Assembly (NCBI GenBank): GCA_031841125.1
Contig: CM063111.1
Coordinates: 57,101,535-57,165,534 of the forward strand
Source of the DNA: Acanthococcus lagerstroemiae
Taxonomy: Eukaryota > Arthropoda > Insecta > Hemiptera > Eriococcidae
Direction: 5' to 3'
Length of the DNA stretch: 64,000 bases
Shown piece after piece: positions 54,285-64,000 of the stretch (its first letter is position 1; each line of letters starts with the position of its first letter). The notes below the pieces were generated by a model. The model was not told where the DNA came from. It ran no database searches and saw nothing but the letters and a program-made list of their open reading frames with translations. A program made the translations under genes and the position numbers.

Positions 54285-54625
54285 AGTTGTCGAAATTATT
54301 AGATTGTAGACAAAAATGGAGGTGGGCGGGGCACGTTGCACGATTAAAAGACGATAGATGGACATACAAGACCACGATATGGCAACCCATAAACTATTGC
54401 AGAAAAATAGGAGGGCAACCAGCAAGATGGAGGGACGACATCACACAATGTCTAAGAAACAAAAACTACGAACAAATTGCAAACGTGAAAACCGAATGGG
54501 AAAGATTGCAGGAAACCTTTGCTCGTTACGGGCCGAGAAATAACTATAATAGATTTAGAACAGCTTAAGCCACAACCACTAAATATGTACATCCTCAATA
54601 AAGGTTTATTATTATATTATTAATG
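54285..54625 (+). pseudogene. Older LINE, C-terminal part and 3' end
   Basis: CRQKWRWAGHVARLKDDRWT, GGQPARWRDDITQCL and EWERLQETFARYG form the family's C-terminal domain (compare 53540-53760). Stop at 54566-54568; AATAAA at 54598 followed by TTATTATATTATTA. Confidence 0.85.
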
Positions 54626-54744
54626 CTCTCAGGCTGATACAAGGAGCGTTGTCGGAAGCCAGAGTCAGCCCGAGTTAGCCAGAGAATATCTCGACTTGAT
54701 AACAGAAGCAATACTGAAGTACTGCATAGAGCTCGAGCCACCAG

Positions 54745-55005
54745 AAAACAGCAGAAAATGATTGAGAAGGAGAAAAACTGCATATTTGGGGCATATCTCC
54801 AGAGGAGAGAACTATGAATTACTCAGATTCATTCTGGAAGGCAGAATTGAAGGAAGGAGACCAAAAGAAGAAGAAAAAAATCCTGCATCCAGAATCTCAA
54901 GAGCTGGAGTGGCATTGGAGAAACTGGTTTCATATTCGGAAAAGCAAATGTGAGCACCCAAAGCATTACTTAGCGTACAGCATCAAGAAGAAAAAGATAA
55001 GTTAA
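54745..55005 (+). pseudogene. LINE C-terminal tail, second family
   Basis: RRRKTAYLGHISRGENYELL and FILEGRIEGRR continue in an alternative frame to a SW...SGIGETGF-like end. Related to the tails at 490-744 and 14010-14290. No RT core adjacent. Confidence 0.6.
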
Positions 55006-57150
55006 ACTGGAACTTTCGAAAACGTCATCGCGCCGTGCTCTCGGAGTCTTCTTCGCCACAAATTACATTCGCCAAAAAGCGAGCGCTTCATTTAGATCAC
55101 CGAAATAAGATGAGCTGAGAGCGGGGAAGAAGTTCAAGGCGGAACCGGCACGTCGATCTCTACGCTGATTAATACCAGCTCATTTGGTTCGCTAGCGTAT
55201 TATTTTCGCGAACGAAGGAACGAGACAGAACCAATCCAACGAGCACGCTCAACTCTTTCGAAAATATAGCCAAAATAAATATACCAAACTAAGGGTTGAA
55301 AATATCCGAACCGACAGCCCTCTCGGTTAAAGTGCATGCAACGAAGTAATATTAGAAAGATATATATAGGAGACGAGAACAACATGCCAACAATAATTTA
55401 CATACTATAGATCGCGCGTCGTAAATTATTTTTCCATATTACTTAGTTGAAAATGTTTTTTTAAGGAGGTATAAGGAGGGAGAGAAAAAAAAAAGGAAAA
55501 AAAGGCTCCGTTAAAGGGGTGTACGTTATGGGAGAATGAGAAAATTGTTATGAAACTAAAGTACCTCTGTAACACGATGCTATTTTTTTTTCTTTATCGG
55601 AGTCGGTGATTCGAAAAATAGCGCCAAGACTCGGGTGTAAATTTCGTGTATGTCGTATTCGATTTTATGACGGTACACAGTGTATGGGTGGAGAGGAACA
55701 CGTAAACAACGTTCTCGCTGAATGCCGTCAAGATGAGGCAAGTTTCTGTTGATTGTGCTAAGTATTTCCATTTTGCCGGTTAGCGTGTAAAAGTGTGCAG
55801 AACAAGCATCTGGTAAAACGATCTCGTGAAAACCATAAATTTCCGCGAGGTCAGCTGATTCCGATGGAGAAAGAGCGAAGGGCACGACTTCGGAAAAGTG
55901 ATACTCGAGATACGGTGCCACGAACAACCTCGAAGAACAATGTGATACCAAATTTTGGTAACATCTCCATCTTATGGATTCATCGACAAAATAATAACCA
56001 CCTTCATCTTACCGGTCATACAGTACTCTGCAAAATGATTTATTTTTGTATTGGAACGATTTGAAATACGAGATAGAGTTCAACCTGGGGCCCAAATCGA
56101 ACGAGACTATTATTGAAGTGTATTCCCTTATTCGGACTTCAAAATATTAGACTGTAAGACTTATCTAGGAGCCGATATTAACAGTGATCGTAACTGGCTA
56201 GTAACGAAATGCAGGCCTGAATTGAAGAGACTGGGTAAGAAAGAAGGTGTAATAAGTAGCTAGCTGCTGGAGAGGGTCGGCTCTCGACTGAAAAATTAGA
56301 GACTAGCCTACCTCTTATTGGCGGTCATTGGAGACAGGCACCAGAGCAGGGGCAGATCGCGGGGTGAGGGGCGCGCAGGTCAACAGGTGGCAGTTGGAAA
56401 TTGTGAATCAGGATTGAAGGAAGCCGAGACGCCGAAACAAACCACACTTGTGCGGTACAAGGGAAAGAATTGCAGAGACTAGGTGACTATAGGACCTACA
56501 TAACATACCCTCGAACACTTTAATGACTGATGAAATACACTGTCTCCTACTCATGAAGAATATGTCATTCCTCGGGTCTTTTTGGGTAATATTATTATGT
56601 AATGTTAGCGTATTGTCCATACTTAATGCTGAGCCTCTACGTGTCACAAATAGATCAGTATTTCTTGTATGGAATGAAGGGACCCTGAATTGGGGGGGGG
56701 GATTCTGAACTGAGTCTCAAAACGGTGTTTTTTGTCGGATTCAGTCCCAGGTTTGCGGGGTAACCTGACATCAAATTCCGGACTGAGTCCCGGGTTAGCG
56801 CGCCCCGTGTTCGGTTCCTTCGTACATTGCATTAGGCAACATATGACCTCGGAGAGCTGGCCAGAATCGAGTTCATGAAGCGGGTCAGTTTCAAATTTCT
56901 ACCCCCCCCCCCCCCCCCCCAAATAAAAAGTGAAGCAACGTACTACCGCGTGCGGTATTAACTTGCTTCAACAGCCACGTGCTGATTTCAATTTTTAGTT
57001 AGAGAGAATAGATCTTCAGGTTTCGTTACTGATGTTGATGTGAATTAATTTGGAATAGAATGTGACATTTCGATAGCCTCATTTTTCTTTCCTGAATGCC
57101 AACAAGGGAGATCGGTACGCTAGCAAGGGAGTCAATCCGGAAATTTATTT
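55006..57150. other. No gene recognised
   Basis: 55010-56070 is CpG-containing and looks single-copy. A 123-residue minus-strand frame (55580-55951) is open but has no family features. 56690-56830 shows GACTGAGTCCCGGG-type words three times. A C-run lies at 56902-56920. Nothing else supportable. Confidence 0.45.
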
Positions 57151-57154
57151 CAGG

Positions 57155-57800
57155 CAGGCGTGCTAACCTGCGGGACTCAATCCAGTGACGCCCCTGAATT
57201 GAATACGTGTTAAGTTGTAGGAATCCAAAATTTTGTTATTCAGTACATTCCTCAAGAAGATCAACATTGCCAGACATCTTCCATTTTTTAGACTCATAAT
57301 CTCAAAGCTAACCGAAAGTTCTTTATAATACAATTTCAGAAGGATCATATGTAAAGATTTTGCAATATAAGTATTTCAAAAATCTTTTTTGAATTTTCTC
57401 AATTTTATCTTACTTTGTTGAATTTTGGAATCCCATACAACAAAGGATAATTCCAATATTGATCTGATAAAACTAGAATAAAGAATTTTCATTGTTTCTA
57501 AATTTTTGTAACAAGTTCCAATTCTCGTTATGAAGGCAACCATTCTTTTAGATTTGACAGTTATGTTATCGATATGCATATTGAATAATAATTTCGAATC
57601 CAAAATGATGCTCAAGTCTTTTACAAAATTTACACACCTAAGTGTATCTTTATTTTATTTTATACTCTGTAAAATGGGACATATTTTTCTTGAAAAGGCA
57701 ATTTTTTCACACGTGTCAGTATTAAATGGTAACAAATTATTATCTTTCCGCTCAACTAATGAGTCAGGATCTTGTTGTAGTTTAACACAATCATTTTGAG
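57155..57800 (-). pseudogene. LINE RT C-terminal fragment, CR1/Jockey-like
   Basis: The minus strand reads VNFVKDLSIILDSKLLFNMH, DNITVKSKRMVAFITR, LKILYSSFIRS-like MKILYSSFIRSILELSFVVW, and QSKIKLRKFKKDF before a stop. GVxLD-x4-F-x-HI and LVRSxLEYxxxVW are the standard downstream RT anchors. Remaining codons to about 57155 (YNLTRIQF) look like the tail. It abuts another LINE's fragment at about 57805. Confidence 0.75.
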
Positions 57801-57804
57801 ATAT

Positions 57805-58268
57805 TATAATTTTATAAATTCTCATGCTCCTTCCATCTTTTGTTATTTTACTCCCTAAATAGCAAAATTCGCTTACTTCCTCAATCTTCTCCTTTCCAAT
57901 ATTTATATTTAAGTTATCATGTTCACATTGATTACATACTATTACTTTGGTTTAATTTTTATTTATTCTCATACGATATTCTATTCTCAAAATCCCCTCC
58001 ATTCCATTTAAAATGTTTTCCAAATCAATACTCCTTGCAGCTAATAAGACAATATATCATCTGCAAACCTGAGCATTTTTACTCACTCTCCATGTATAGT
58101 GACACCTGCTTCAAACTTTTCTTTTATTTCTTTCATATCTCGCTCTATGTACAGATTAAAAAATAATACTGGACATAAGTAGCACCCCTGCTTTACACCT
58201 TTTTCTATATTAGCCTCCCCCTTTCTCTCTTTCTATTCTTAATGTGGCTTTCCGTCCTATGCATAAGT
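57805..58268 (-). pseudogene. Minus-strand LINE, RT core (downstream of foldback)
   Basis: Reading leftward: NIEKGVKQGCYLCPVLF (GVxQGCxLSPxLF motif), LYIERDMKEIKEKFEAGVTI, a stop, MLRFADDI (catalytic box near 58060), and SEFCYLGSKITKDGRSMRI near 57815. Continuous with 59384-60076 once the foldback element is removed: LCIGRKATLRIERE spans the junction in frame. Confidence 0.85.
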
Positions 58269-58277
58269 TTAAAATAA

Positions 58278-59374
58278 TAGGTCCATTTCACCAGCCCCCC
58301 CAACGTGCATTTTGAAAAAATAAATGAGGGCAAAAATTTGTATACAATTTGTGTGATTTGTGTACGTTCCACGCCCTCCCTAGGAACGATCAAAGTTTGG
58401 GGGGCTGGAGAGCTAGGCCCCCTCCCCACTTAAGATAGAGGTCTGGAGACAGGGGCAAAGATTCGTGTATTTTGTGTATCTACCTTCCTCAATGTGTGTA
58501 CCCTTCCCTTCCTCTCTGCGGACGACACAAGATAGGTAACCTGTTAGGTGCTGCCCCCTCCTTCCTTAAAGATGAGATAGAGGTCCGGAAATGGCGGCAA
58601 AAAGTAGTGTACAATTTGTGTAATTCGTGTACACCGATTCTAGAATTTGTGTACGTTCTCCGCCCTCCCTAGGGGCGATCAAAGTTGCGGGTGGGGAGGA
58701 GGAATGAAGAAATATTAGCCTTCCCAACTTTAGATAGAGGTCTAGAAATGGAGGCAAAAATTTGTGTAAAATTTGTGTAATTTGTCTATCGATCTTCCCC
58801 AATTTGTGTGCATCCCGCCAACCCCGTTGTGGACCGTAGAATATGAGTTGCAAGTTACATGTTAGGTGCTGCCTCCCAAGGTGAGATAGAGGTCTGGAGA
58901 TGAGGGCAAAAATTTGTGTACAATTTGTGTATTTTGTGTATCTACCTCCCTCAATTTGTGTACCTTCCCTTCCCCTCTGGTGACCACACGAGATATGTAA
59001 CCTGTTAGGTGCTGCCCCCCCATCTCAAGTTCAGATAGAGGTCCGGAAATGGGAGGAGGAAGCACCTAACGGGTTACATATCTCGTGTGGTCGCCAGAGG
59101 GGAAGAGAAGGGTACACAAATTGAGGGAGGTGGATACACAAAATACACTAATTGCACACAAATTTTTGCCTGCATCTCTAGACCTCTATCTTAAGTGGGG
59201 GGGGAGGGGCTAGCATTTCTCCAGCCACCAAACTTTGATCGTTCCTAGGGAGGGCAGGGAACGTACACAAATTCTAGGACCGGTGGACACAAATTACACA
59301 AATTGTACACAAATTTTTACTCCCATTTACTTTTTCAAAATGCACTTGGAGGGGGGGGGCTGGTGAAATGGAGG
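58278..59374. mobile_element. Foldback element, 1097 bp, 9-bp TSD
   Basis: TTAAAATAA occurs at 58269-58277 and 59375-59383. The ends are inverted (TCCATTTCACCAGCCCCCC on the left, its inverse on the right) and symmetry extends about 300 bases inward. The left part is five tandem units of about 150 bases, each starting GATAGAGGTC (58434, 58576, 58733, 58885, 59034), followed by AAATTTGTGTACAATTTGTG words, then a C-rich block. The right part is an inverted copy. No ORF. The 9-bp TSD suggests mobilisation by a Mutator-like transposase; that is inference. Confidence 0.85.
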
Positions 59375-59383
59375 TTAAAATAA

Positions 59384-60076
59384 CTTGTCTTTCTTTAAAT
59401 TTTATTCCTATCGTTTTTGGAATATCAAACTTTTATCCCATTTAACAACGTCAAAAGCTTTTTCACTCTCAACGAATGCCATATACGTATCCTGCCCTTT
59501 TTTGAGTCTCCCATCTACAATTAATCTCAAAGCTAACACTGCTTCCCTAGTACCGCTACTTTTTCTAAATCCAAACTGATCATCTCCTATTTCTGCATCT
59601 ATTCTATTCTCAATTCTCCTATATATTACCCTAGTTTATATTTTTGACGCATGCGAAAGAAGACTAATTTGATAATTTTCACACCTATCTGCTCCTCCTT
59701 TTATTGTCTAGTTACAATAACACTCTTTTTAAAATCTTCTGGCATTTCCTCTTTATCATAAATGTAACAGACTGATTTGTACAATTTATCAAGTACATAT
59801 TCTCCTAAGTTCTGTAATAATTCAGCTGGTATCTCATCCACTCCGGGAGCTTTCCCTTCTTTAAATCTCTCAATGCTTTATCAAACTCACCTCTTAAAAT
59901 TAGGTCTCCCCTCTCATCTTTTTCCACATCTTCCTCCCTCTCCAGTCTTATATCTTCCTCCCCATTATTACTGTACAGTCCTTCTACATACTCTACCCAC
60001 GTACCCACCTTTTCACTTTTCCTTCAGCTGTGTATATAGGCTCTCGCTCCTTAATTTTTATATTCGCTCCTTAATT
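59384..60076 (-). pseudogene. Minus-strand LINE, RT N-terminal half
   Basis: Leftward reading: VEYVEGLYSNNGEEDI, RGEFDKALRDLKKGKLP (a weathered KAPGxD region), ELLQNLGEYVLDKLYKS, then QISLLSHASKI, IENRIDAEIGDDQFGFRKSS, YMAFVESEKAFDVVKW (A/C motif region) and FKERQVILN at the foldback junction. Several frame changes and stops. Confidence 0.8.
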
Positions 60077-60085
60077 TTTATATTA

Positions 60086-60533
60086 CTTTTTTTTTTTTCA
60101 TTCATTTGCGAGTGAGGTGGCGCTGTATGCGCCGAGTGCTCAGACTTTGCAGTCCATAGCACTATTCCTCAAGTTGCTATTAAGGATCAGCTCAGTAGCC
60201 TCATTTTTATAGCCAAAGTGAGAATTTTACTTAGCTCTATCCCTTTGACTTCACTGGGTGCTGGATACTCTAGTCCCAATGCTTCGCATCTTGTCCCGGC
60301 GATTGTTGGGCATTGAAAAATGATATGGATCGAGGTTTCTTCCTCTTCTCCACAGTACCTACAGGAGCCGCTTCTCACCACTCTTATTTTATACCACATG
60401 TGTTTTGTGGCCCCATAACCGGTTAGTAGTCCGACCATGAGCCTTGCATGTTTCCTGTCAAGCCCTAATAGGAACTTGGCATTCTTACTGGGAGTGTCCC
60501 CTATCAGTGTTTTGCTGACGTTCATGCCACTGG
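60086..60533 (-). mobile_element. Truncated R1/Loa-like LINE 3' fragment
   Basis: TTTATATTA flanks it at 60077-60085 and 60534-60542, and the T-run at 60087-60098 is its poly(A) tail on the minus strand. The open frame 60525-60187 encodes LIGDTPSKNAKFLLGLDRKH, LMVGLLTGYGATKHMWYKI and a CRYCGEEEETSIHIIFQCP finger, the C-terminal RNase-H-tail/zinc-knuckle module of R1/Loa/Jockey-group elements. It lies inside the minus-strand LINE. Confidence 0.8.
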
Positions 60534-60542
60534 TTTATATTA

Positions 60543-61150
60543 ATTGCTTTCTTCTTTCTTTCTCAAAACTCGACTTTTACTTTTCTGTATGCCAAGTCTA
60601 TTTGTCCTTTATTCGTAAATTCTTCTATCTTATCACTTTTTTCTTTCATCCATTCCTTCTTTACCTTTTTACACTTTCTCTTTATTTCATTCCTTAACTG
60701 TAGATACGCTAATCTACCTTCCCTATCGTTTGCATTCTTATATTTTCTTCGTTCATCCATCTTTCTGAGGATTTCCTCCGTCATCCATGGTTTCTTTTCT
60801 TCTCTCTTAGTTTTACCTAAATTTTTTTCTGCTGGCTCTAATATTCCCTCTTTTATTTTACACCACCATTCCACCACACTGTTAATTTCCTGTGTTTTTT
60901 CAGCCTCTAGTTCTAATACCATATCTTCTTGATATTTTCTTCTAATAATATTTTCCAACTTTTTCAAATTCCATCTTTTACCTCTTCTTTTCTACCAAGT
61001 TTTTTCAATTTAAGCCTGCATTTAATTACCACCAAGTTATGATCACTGTCAATATCGGCTCCTGGATTACGTTTTACAGTCTAATATTTGATTCCTAATA
61101 AGTTGTTTCGTAAGAATATAATCAATTTGATAATCAATATTCGGCTGTTT
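60543..61150 (-). pseudogene. Minus-strand LINE, endonuclease end and linker
   Basis: At 61150-61030 the minus strand reads NIDYQIDYILTKQLIRNQI and SDHNLVVIKCRLKLKKLG (endonuclease C-terminal SDH motif). The open frame 60967-60563 follows: a charged helical linker with KKPWMTEEILRKMDERRKYK and NEIKRKCKKVKKEWMKEKSD, as in other APE LINEs between endonuclease and RT. The 5' part of the element is missing beyond 61150. Confidence 0.8.
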
Positions 61151-61516
61151 GTGCCAACTCTCATAAAACGAACAATGTTAGTGAGGGTTGGCACAAGTAG
61201 CCAAACACCACCCCGATCTGTATTCGGTAATTGCTGAACTTTAGAAAGAACAGGCCAATACAGAAGTCAGCCTGGCCGAACTTAGCCTCGACCGGCGAGT
61301 GACAAACTCGCCACGAGCTAAGAGGTTGTAGTTGCAGACTCGATTGAGGTCGTCTCGGAATATGATGAGTTTGTGGCTAATGACGAACAAGTTGAATTTC
61401 GAAGAGCCTGGGCTCACAGTACAGTGTTATCACAAGAAATGCATATAAAACTGAAGATTTTTGGTCTCATGTTTATAACATTATAACTTTCAAAATAACG
61501 CTCTCGAAAAACTGCC
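61151..61516. other. No gene; small inverted repeat
   Basis: TGTGCCAACTCTCA and TGAGGGTTGGCACA (61149-61190) form a short hairpin next to the LINE truncation point. The rest shows nothing identifiable. Confidence 0.45.
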
Positions 61517-61525
61517 CGATATCCA

Positions 61526-63801
61526 GGGTTCGTTTCCCCAGCCGCGCCCATTTCAGATTCGAAGTTCAAAATTTCAGGATCGTTAGTGCTACGTTAGTGC
61601 TGGTTAGTGCCGTAAAATTTTTCGTTAGTGCTTCCCCCCTCCAAACTTTTTAAAAAATGAATTTGGGCGCTGCTGGGGAAACGGTGGCATCGCCCATGAG
61701 GCCTAGCTCTCCGAAACACTCAGGATCGTTAGTGCTACGTTAGTGCTGGTTAGTGCTGGTTAGTGCTGTGCAAATTTTCGTTAGTGCAACACGTCATCCC
61801 CCTGCAGTCCTTCACATCCACATTATAGGGGATAAAATACAAGGGACCGAAGACCCCATTCCAGAATCGAAGCTCAAAATGTCAGGATCATTAGTGCTAC
61901 GTTAGTGCTGGTTAGTGCAGTACAAATTTTCGTTAGTGCTGCCCCACTTCCATACTTTTTGAAAATTTCAGGGTTCTCATATTGTTTCCCAATTTTGGGA
62001 GTTACACCCATTCTTTCTAAAGTTTTGTTGTCATCGTTCATACTTTTTATATGAATTTCCAATTTTTCTGAGAAAGTTCAAGGAAAAACTTACGTTAGAA
62101 AGGTGAAAATTCGATACCGCAAATGTCCTCCAGTTTTTGTATACCGTACTTTTGGACATTAGGGAATTTCATCGAAAATCTTTGGGAAAGTTTTCCGATG
62201 ATTTTGAAGGAACTTCATCGGAAAGATTCGAAAAAAGATCCATAGGTTTTTCAATTTTTTTTTTTCATTATTAACGAGTTTAATGCTGAACCGAAGAATC
62301 TTATCGGACATCTCTGGAAAAAATTCTCAGTGTTTCCCAGAGAATTTCTTCAAAATTCTTAGGGAAAATATTCCGATAATTTTTGAAGAATTTCATTAGG
62401 GGAAAACTCCGATGAGTTTTGAAGTATCAACAATGTTCAGAAAAAATGTTCTCCGAAGAATTTCATCGAAGATTTTTTGTGAAAATCTCGGAGGATTTTT
62501 AAGGAATTTCGCTGGAAATCTTCCGAAACAAATTCCGGTAATATTCGAAACAACTAACCTCCAGGAAAAATGTATTCCGAAGAGATTCATCGAAAATCTT
62601 CAGGAATAATCTTCGATGATCTTTAAAGAATTTCATGAGGAAGTTTTAGGAAAAAATTCCAATAATGTCCAAAGAATCTCATCCGAACATTTCCAATGTT
62701 TTCTGAGAAAAATTTCATTCAAGAAATTTTTTGAGAAGATTTCCCGATCATGGAAATATTTGAGAGAAAACTACAATGGTTTTGGAGAATTTTATCAACA
62801 ATTTTCAGGGAAAATATTCGATGATCTCCAAGTAACTTCATCGATATTTTCGATAAACATCTCCGATGATTTTTAAGGAATTTTGTCAGAAATTTTTAGG
62901 AAAAAATTCCGATAATTTCCGCAAGATTATGCCGTTTAAAACTCAGCATTAGGAAAAGCCCGTTCGTTGCGTGTTAATAAAACGCAACATTACTGAGCCC
63001 AGTGTGGCGCTGTTATAAATAAAAAATTATTCGTGGAAAAAAATCCGACGATTTCCAAAGAATTATCAGTAATCTCTGCGGCCGATAATTTCACCAGAAA
63101 CGGAAAGAAACATCCGAAAATTTCAGAAGAATTTTATTGGAAATTTTTTGAGAAAATCTCTAATATTTTCCAATAAAAATATTTCGAGAAAAATTCCCGA
63201 ATACTTTGGAAGTATTTGTGGATGTGAACGACTGCGGGGGTTGGCGGGTTGCACTAACGAAAATTTGCAAAGGACTAACCAGCACTAATGTAGCACTGAC
63301 GATTCCGAGTGTTTCGGGGGGCTAGGCCTCATGGGCGGTGCCGCCGTTTCCCCAGCAGCGCCCAAATTTATTTTTCAAGAAGTATGGAAGTGGGGCAGCA
63401 CTAACGAAAATGTGTACTGCACTAACCAGCACTAACGTAGCACTAATGATCCTGACATTTTGAACTTCAATTCTGGAATGGGGTCTTCAGTCCCTTGTAT
63501 TTTATCCCCTATAATGAGGATGTGAAGGACTGCAGGGGTTGACGTGTTGCACTAACGAAAATTGGCACAGCACTATCCAGTACTAACGTAGCACTAACGA
63601 TCCAGAATGTTTCGGAGAGCTAGGCCTCATGGGCGGTGCCACCGTTTCCCCAGCAGCGCCCAACTTCATTTTTTAAAAAGTATGGAAGGGGGGCAGCACT
63701 AACGAAAATGTGTACGGCACTAACCAGCACTAACGTAGCACTAACGATCCTAAAATTTTGAACTTCGAATCTGAAATGGGCGCTGCTGGGGAAACGGCCC
63801 T
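61526..63801. mobile_element. Large foldback element, 2276 bp, 9-bp TSD
   Basis: CGATATCCA occurs at 61517-61525 and 63802-63810. Outer ends are inverted: GTTTCCCCAGC-GCGCCCATT on the left, the inverse on the right, symmetric for over 400 bases. The left arm (61526-61957) and the longer right arm (about 63230-63801) consist of modules with CGTTAGTGCTACGTTAGTGC and TGGTTAGTGC words, and the terminal GTTTCCCCAGC motif also recurs inside the arms in both orientations. The core 61960-63230 is a minisatellite. No transposase. Confidence 0.88.
62080..63220. repeat. Degenerate self-complementary minisatellite
   Basis: Units of roughly 50-60 bases alternate GAATTTCATCGGAAATCTT and GGAAAAAATTCCGATGATTT. 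TCATCGGAA and TTCCGATGA are inverses, so each unit can fold. Two open frames (62412-62609 and 62616-62876) simply translate the repeat and are not genes. A short unrelated interruption lies at about 62930-63030. Confidence 0.75.
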
Positions 63802-63810
63802 CGATATCCA

Positions 63811-64000
63811 TTTACCCGACAAGATATTTCCCTGAATTTTTATTACCTGAAAAAACTATCGGGCCTTGTACAGTCGGGTGAATGTGCGTCGGGGAAATGA
63901 ATTCGGGTAAAAAAAAACTTCAGGAAAACGTATTATCAGGGAAATGGCCTGTCAGGGAAACGGATTCGGGAAAATTACCCGGAATCAATTTTAAGATATG
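63811..64000. repeat. Degenerate TCAGGGAAA / TCGGGTAAA iterations
   Basis: Short words such as TATTTCCCTG, CAGGGAAATGG, TCAGGGAAACGGATTCGGG and CGGGTAAAA repeat to the window end, again in both orientations. Probably another word-iterated element cut by the window edge. Confidence 0.45.

Noticed and set aside
55580..55951. 123-residue minus-strand open frame
   Set aside because: No recognisable family, no codon-bias or neighbour support; likely chance in GC-balanced DNA.
61149..61190. Short hairpin as a possible CRISPR-like or terminator structure
   Set aside because: A single small inverted repeat in eukaryotic DNA; no array or spacer structure anywhere in the window.
62412..62876. Two open frames of 65 and 86 residues
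   Set aside because: They translate the degenerate minisatellite core of the foldback element; similarity between them is repeat similarity.

Overview
This is repeat-dense arthropod (most likely insect) nuclear DNA. It is AT-rich, has no operons, and is full of LINE, Copia, Ty3/gypsy, hAT and tRNA-derived SINE sequences; I do not assign a species. I found no intact host gene. All recognisable coding sequence belongs to mobile elements, and most of it is broken by stops, frameshifts or later insertions. The value of the window is as a record of nested insertions, many of which can be dated relative to each other because their target-site duplications (TSDs) are still readable.

0-16 kb: a very large inverted repeat (arms 1-1649 and 13128-14863, left arm cut by the window edge) carrying the decayed 3' end of a LINE. 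Between the arms lie a hAT transposase relic split by a smaller hAT-type element (2977-4058, TSD TAAGTACC), a 251-bp TIR element (6410-6660), a 5'-truncated Jockey LINE with 14-bp TSD (6727-8114), and a cluster of related inverted termini (8640-11000) around a broken DUF7869-like protein. Beyond the right arm is a roughly 1-kb tandem copy of its outer half.

16-34 kb: a second hAT relic interrupted by a 220-bp tRNA-derived SINE (TSD GATCCTAAGTTTAT); a gag-protease fragment of a Ty3/gypsy-like element enclosed by 35-bp inverted repeats (18465-21196); several non-autonomous hAT elements with 8-bp TSDs (23463-23827, 26465-26980, 31349-31672); a second full SINE (29231-29451); a truncated SINE with 11-bp TSD (30245-30359). 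Between these lie stretches with no gene.

34-49 kb: an almost perfect 69-bp-arm hairpin (34558-34705); a complete Copia element (37739-42425, LTRs of 116/118 bp, TSD GAATG) sitting inside the endonuclease region of an APE-type LINE (about 37240-44769); CT and GA microsatellites; CpG-containing non-repetitive-looking DNA with no gene; a Jockey 3' fragment.

49-64 kb: a LINE of 4245 bp with two ORF regions (49601-53845, 20-bp TSD) inserted into an older relative of itself; a minus-strand LINE (about 57.8-61.15 kb) that received two insertions, a 1097-bp foldback element (58278-59374, TSD TTAAAATAA) and an R1/Loa-like 3' fragment (60086-60533, TSD TTTATATTA); and finally a 2276-bp foldback element (61526-63801, 9-bp TSD CGATATCCA) whose arms are built from iterations of a GTTAGTGCT word and whose core is a self-complementary minisatellite. 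The two 9-bp-TSD foldback elements are the most unusual objects here.
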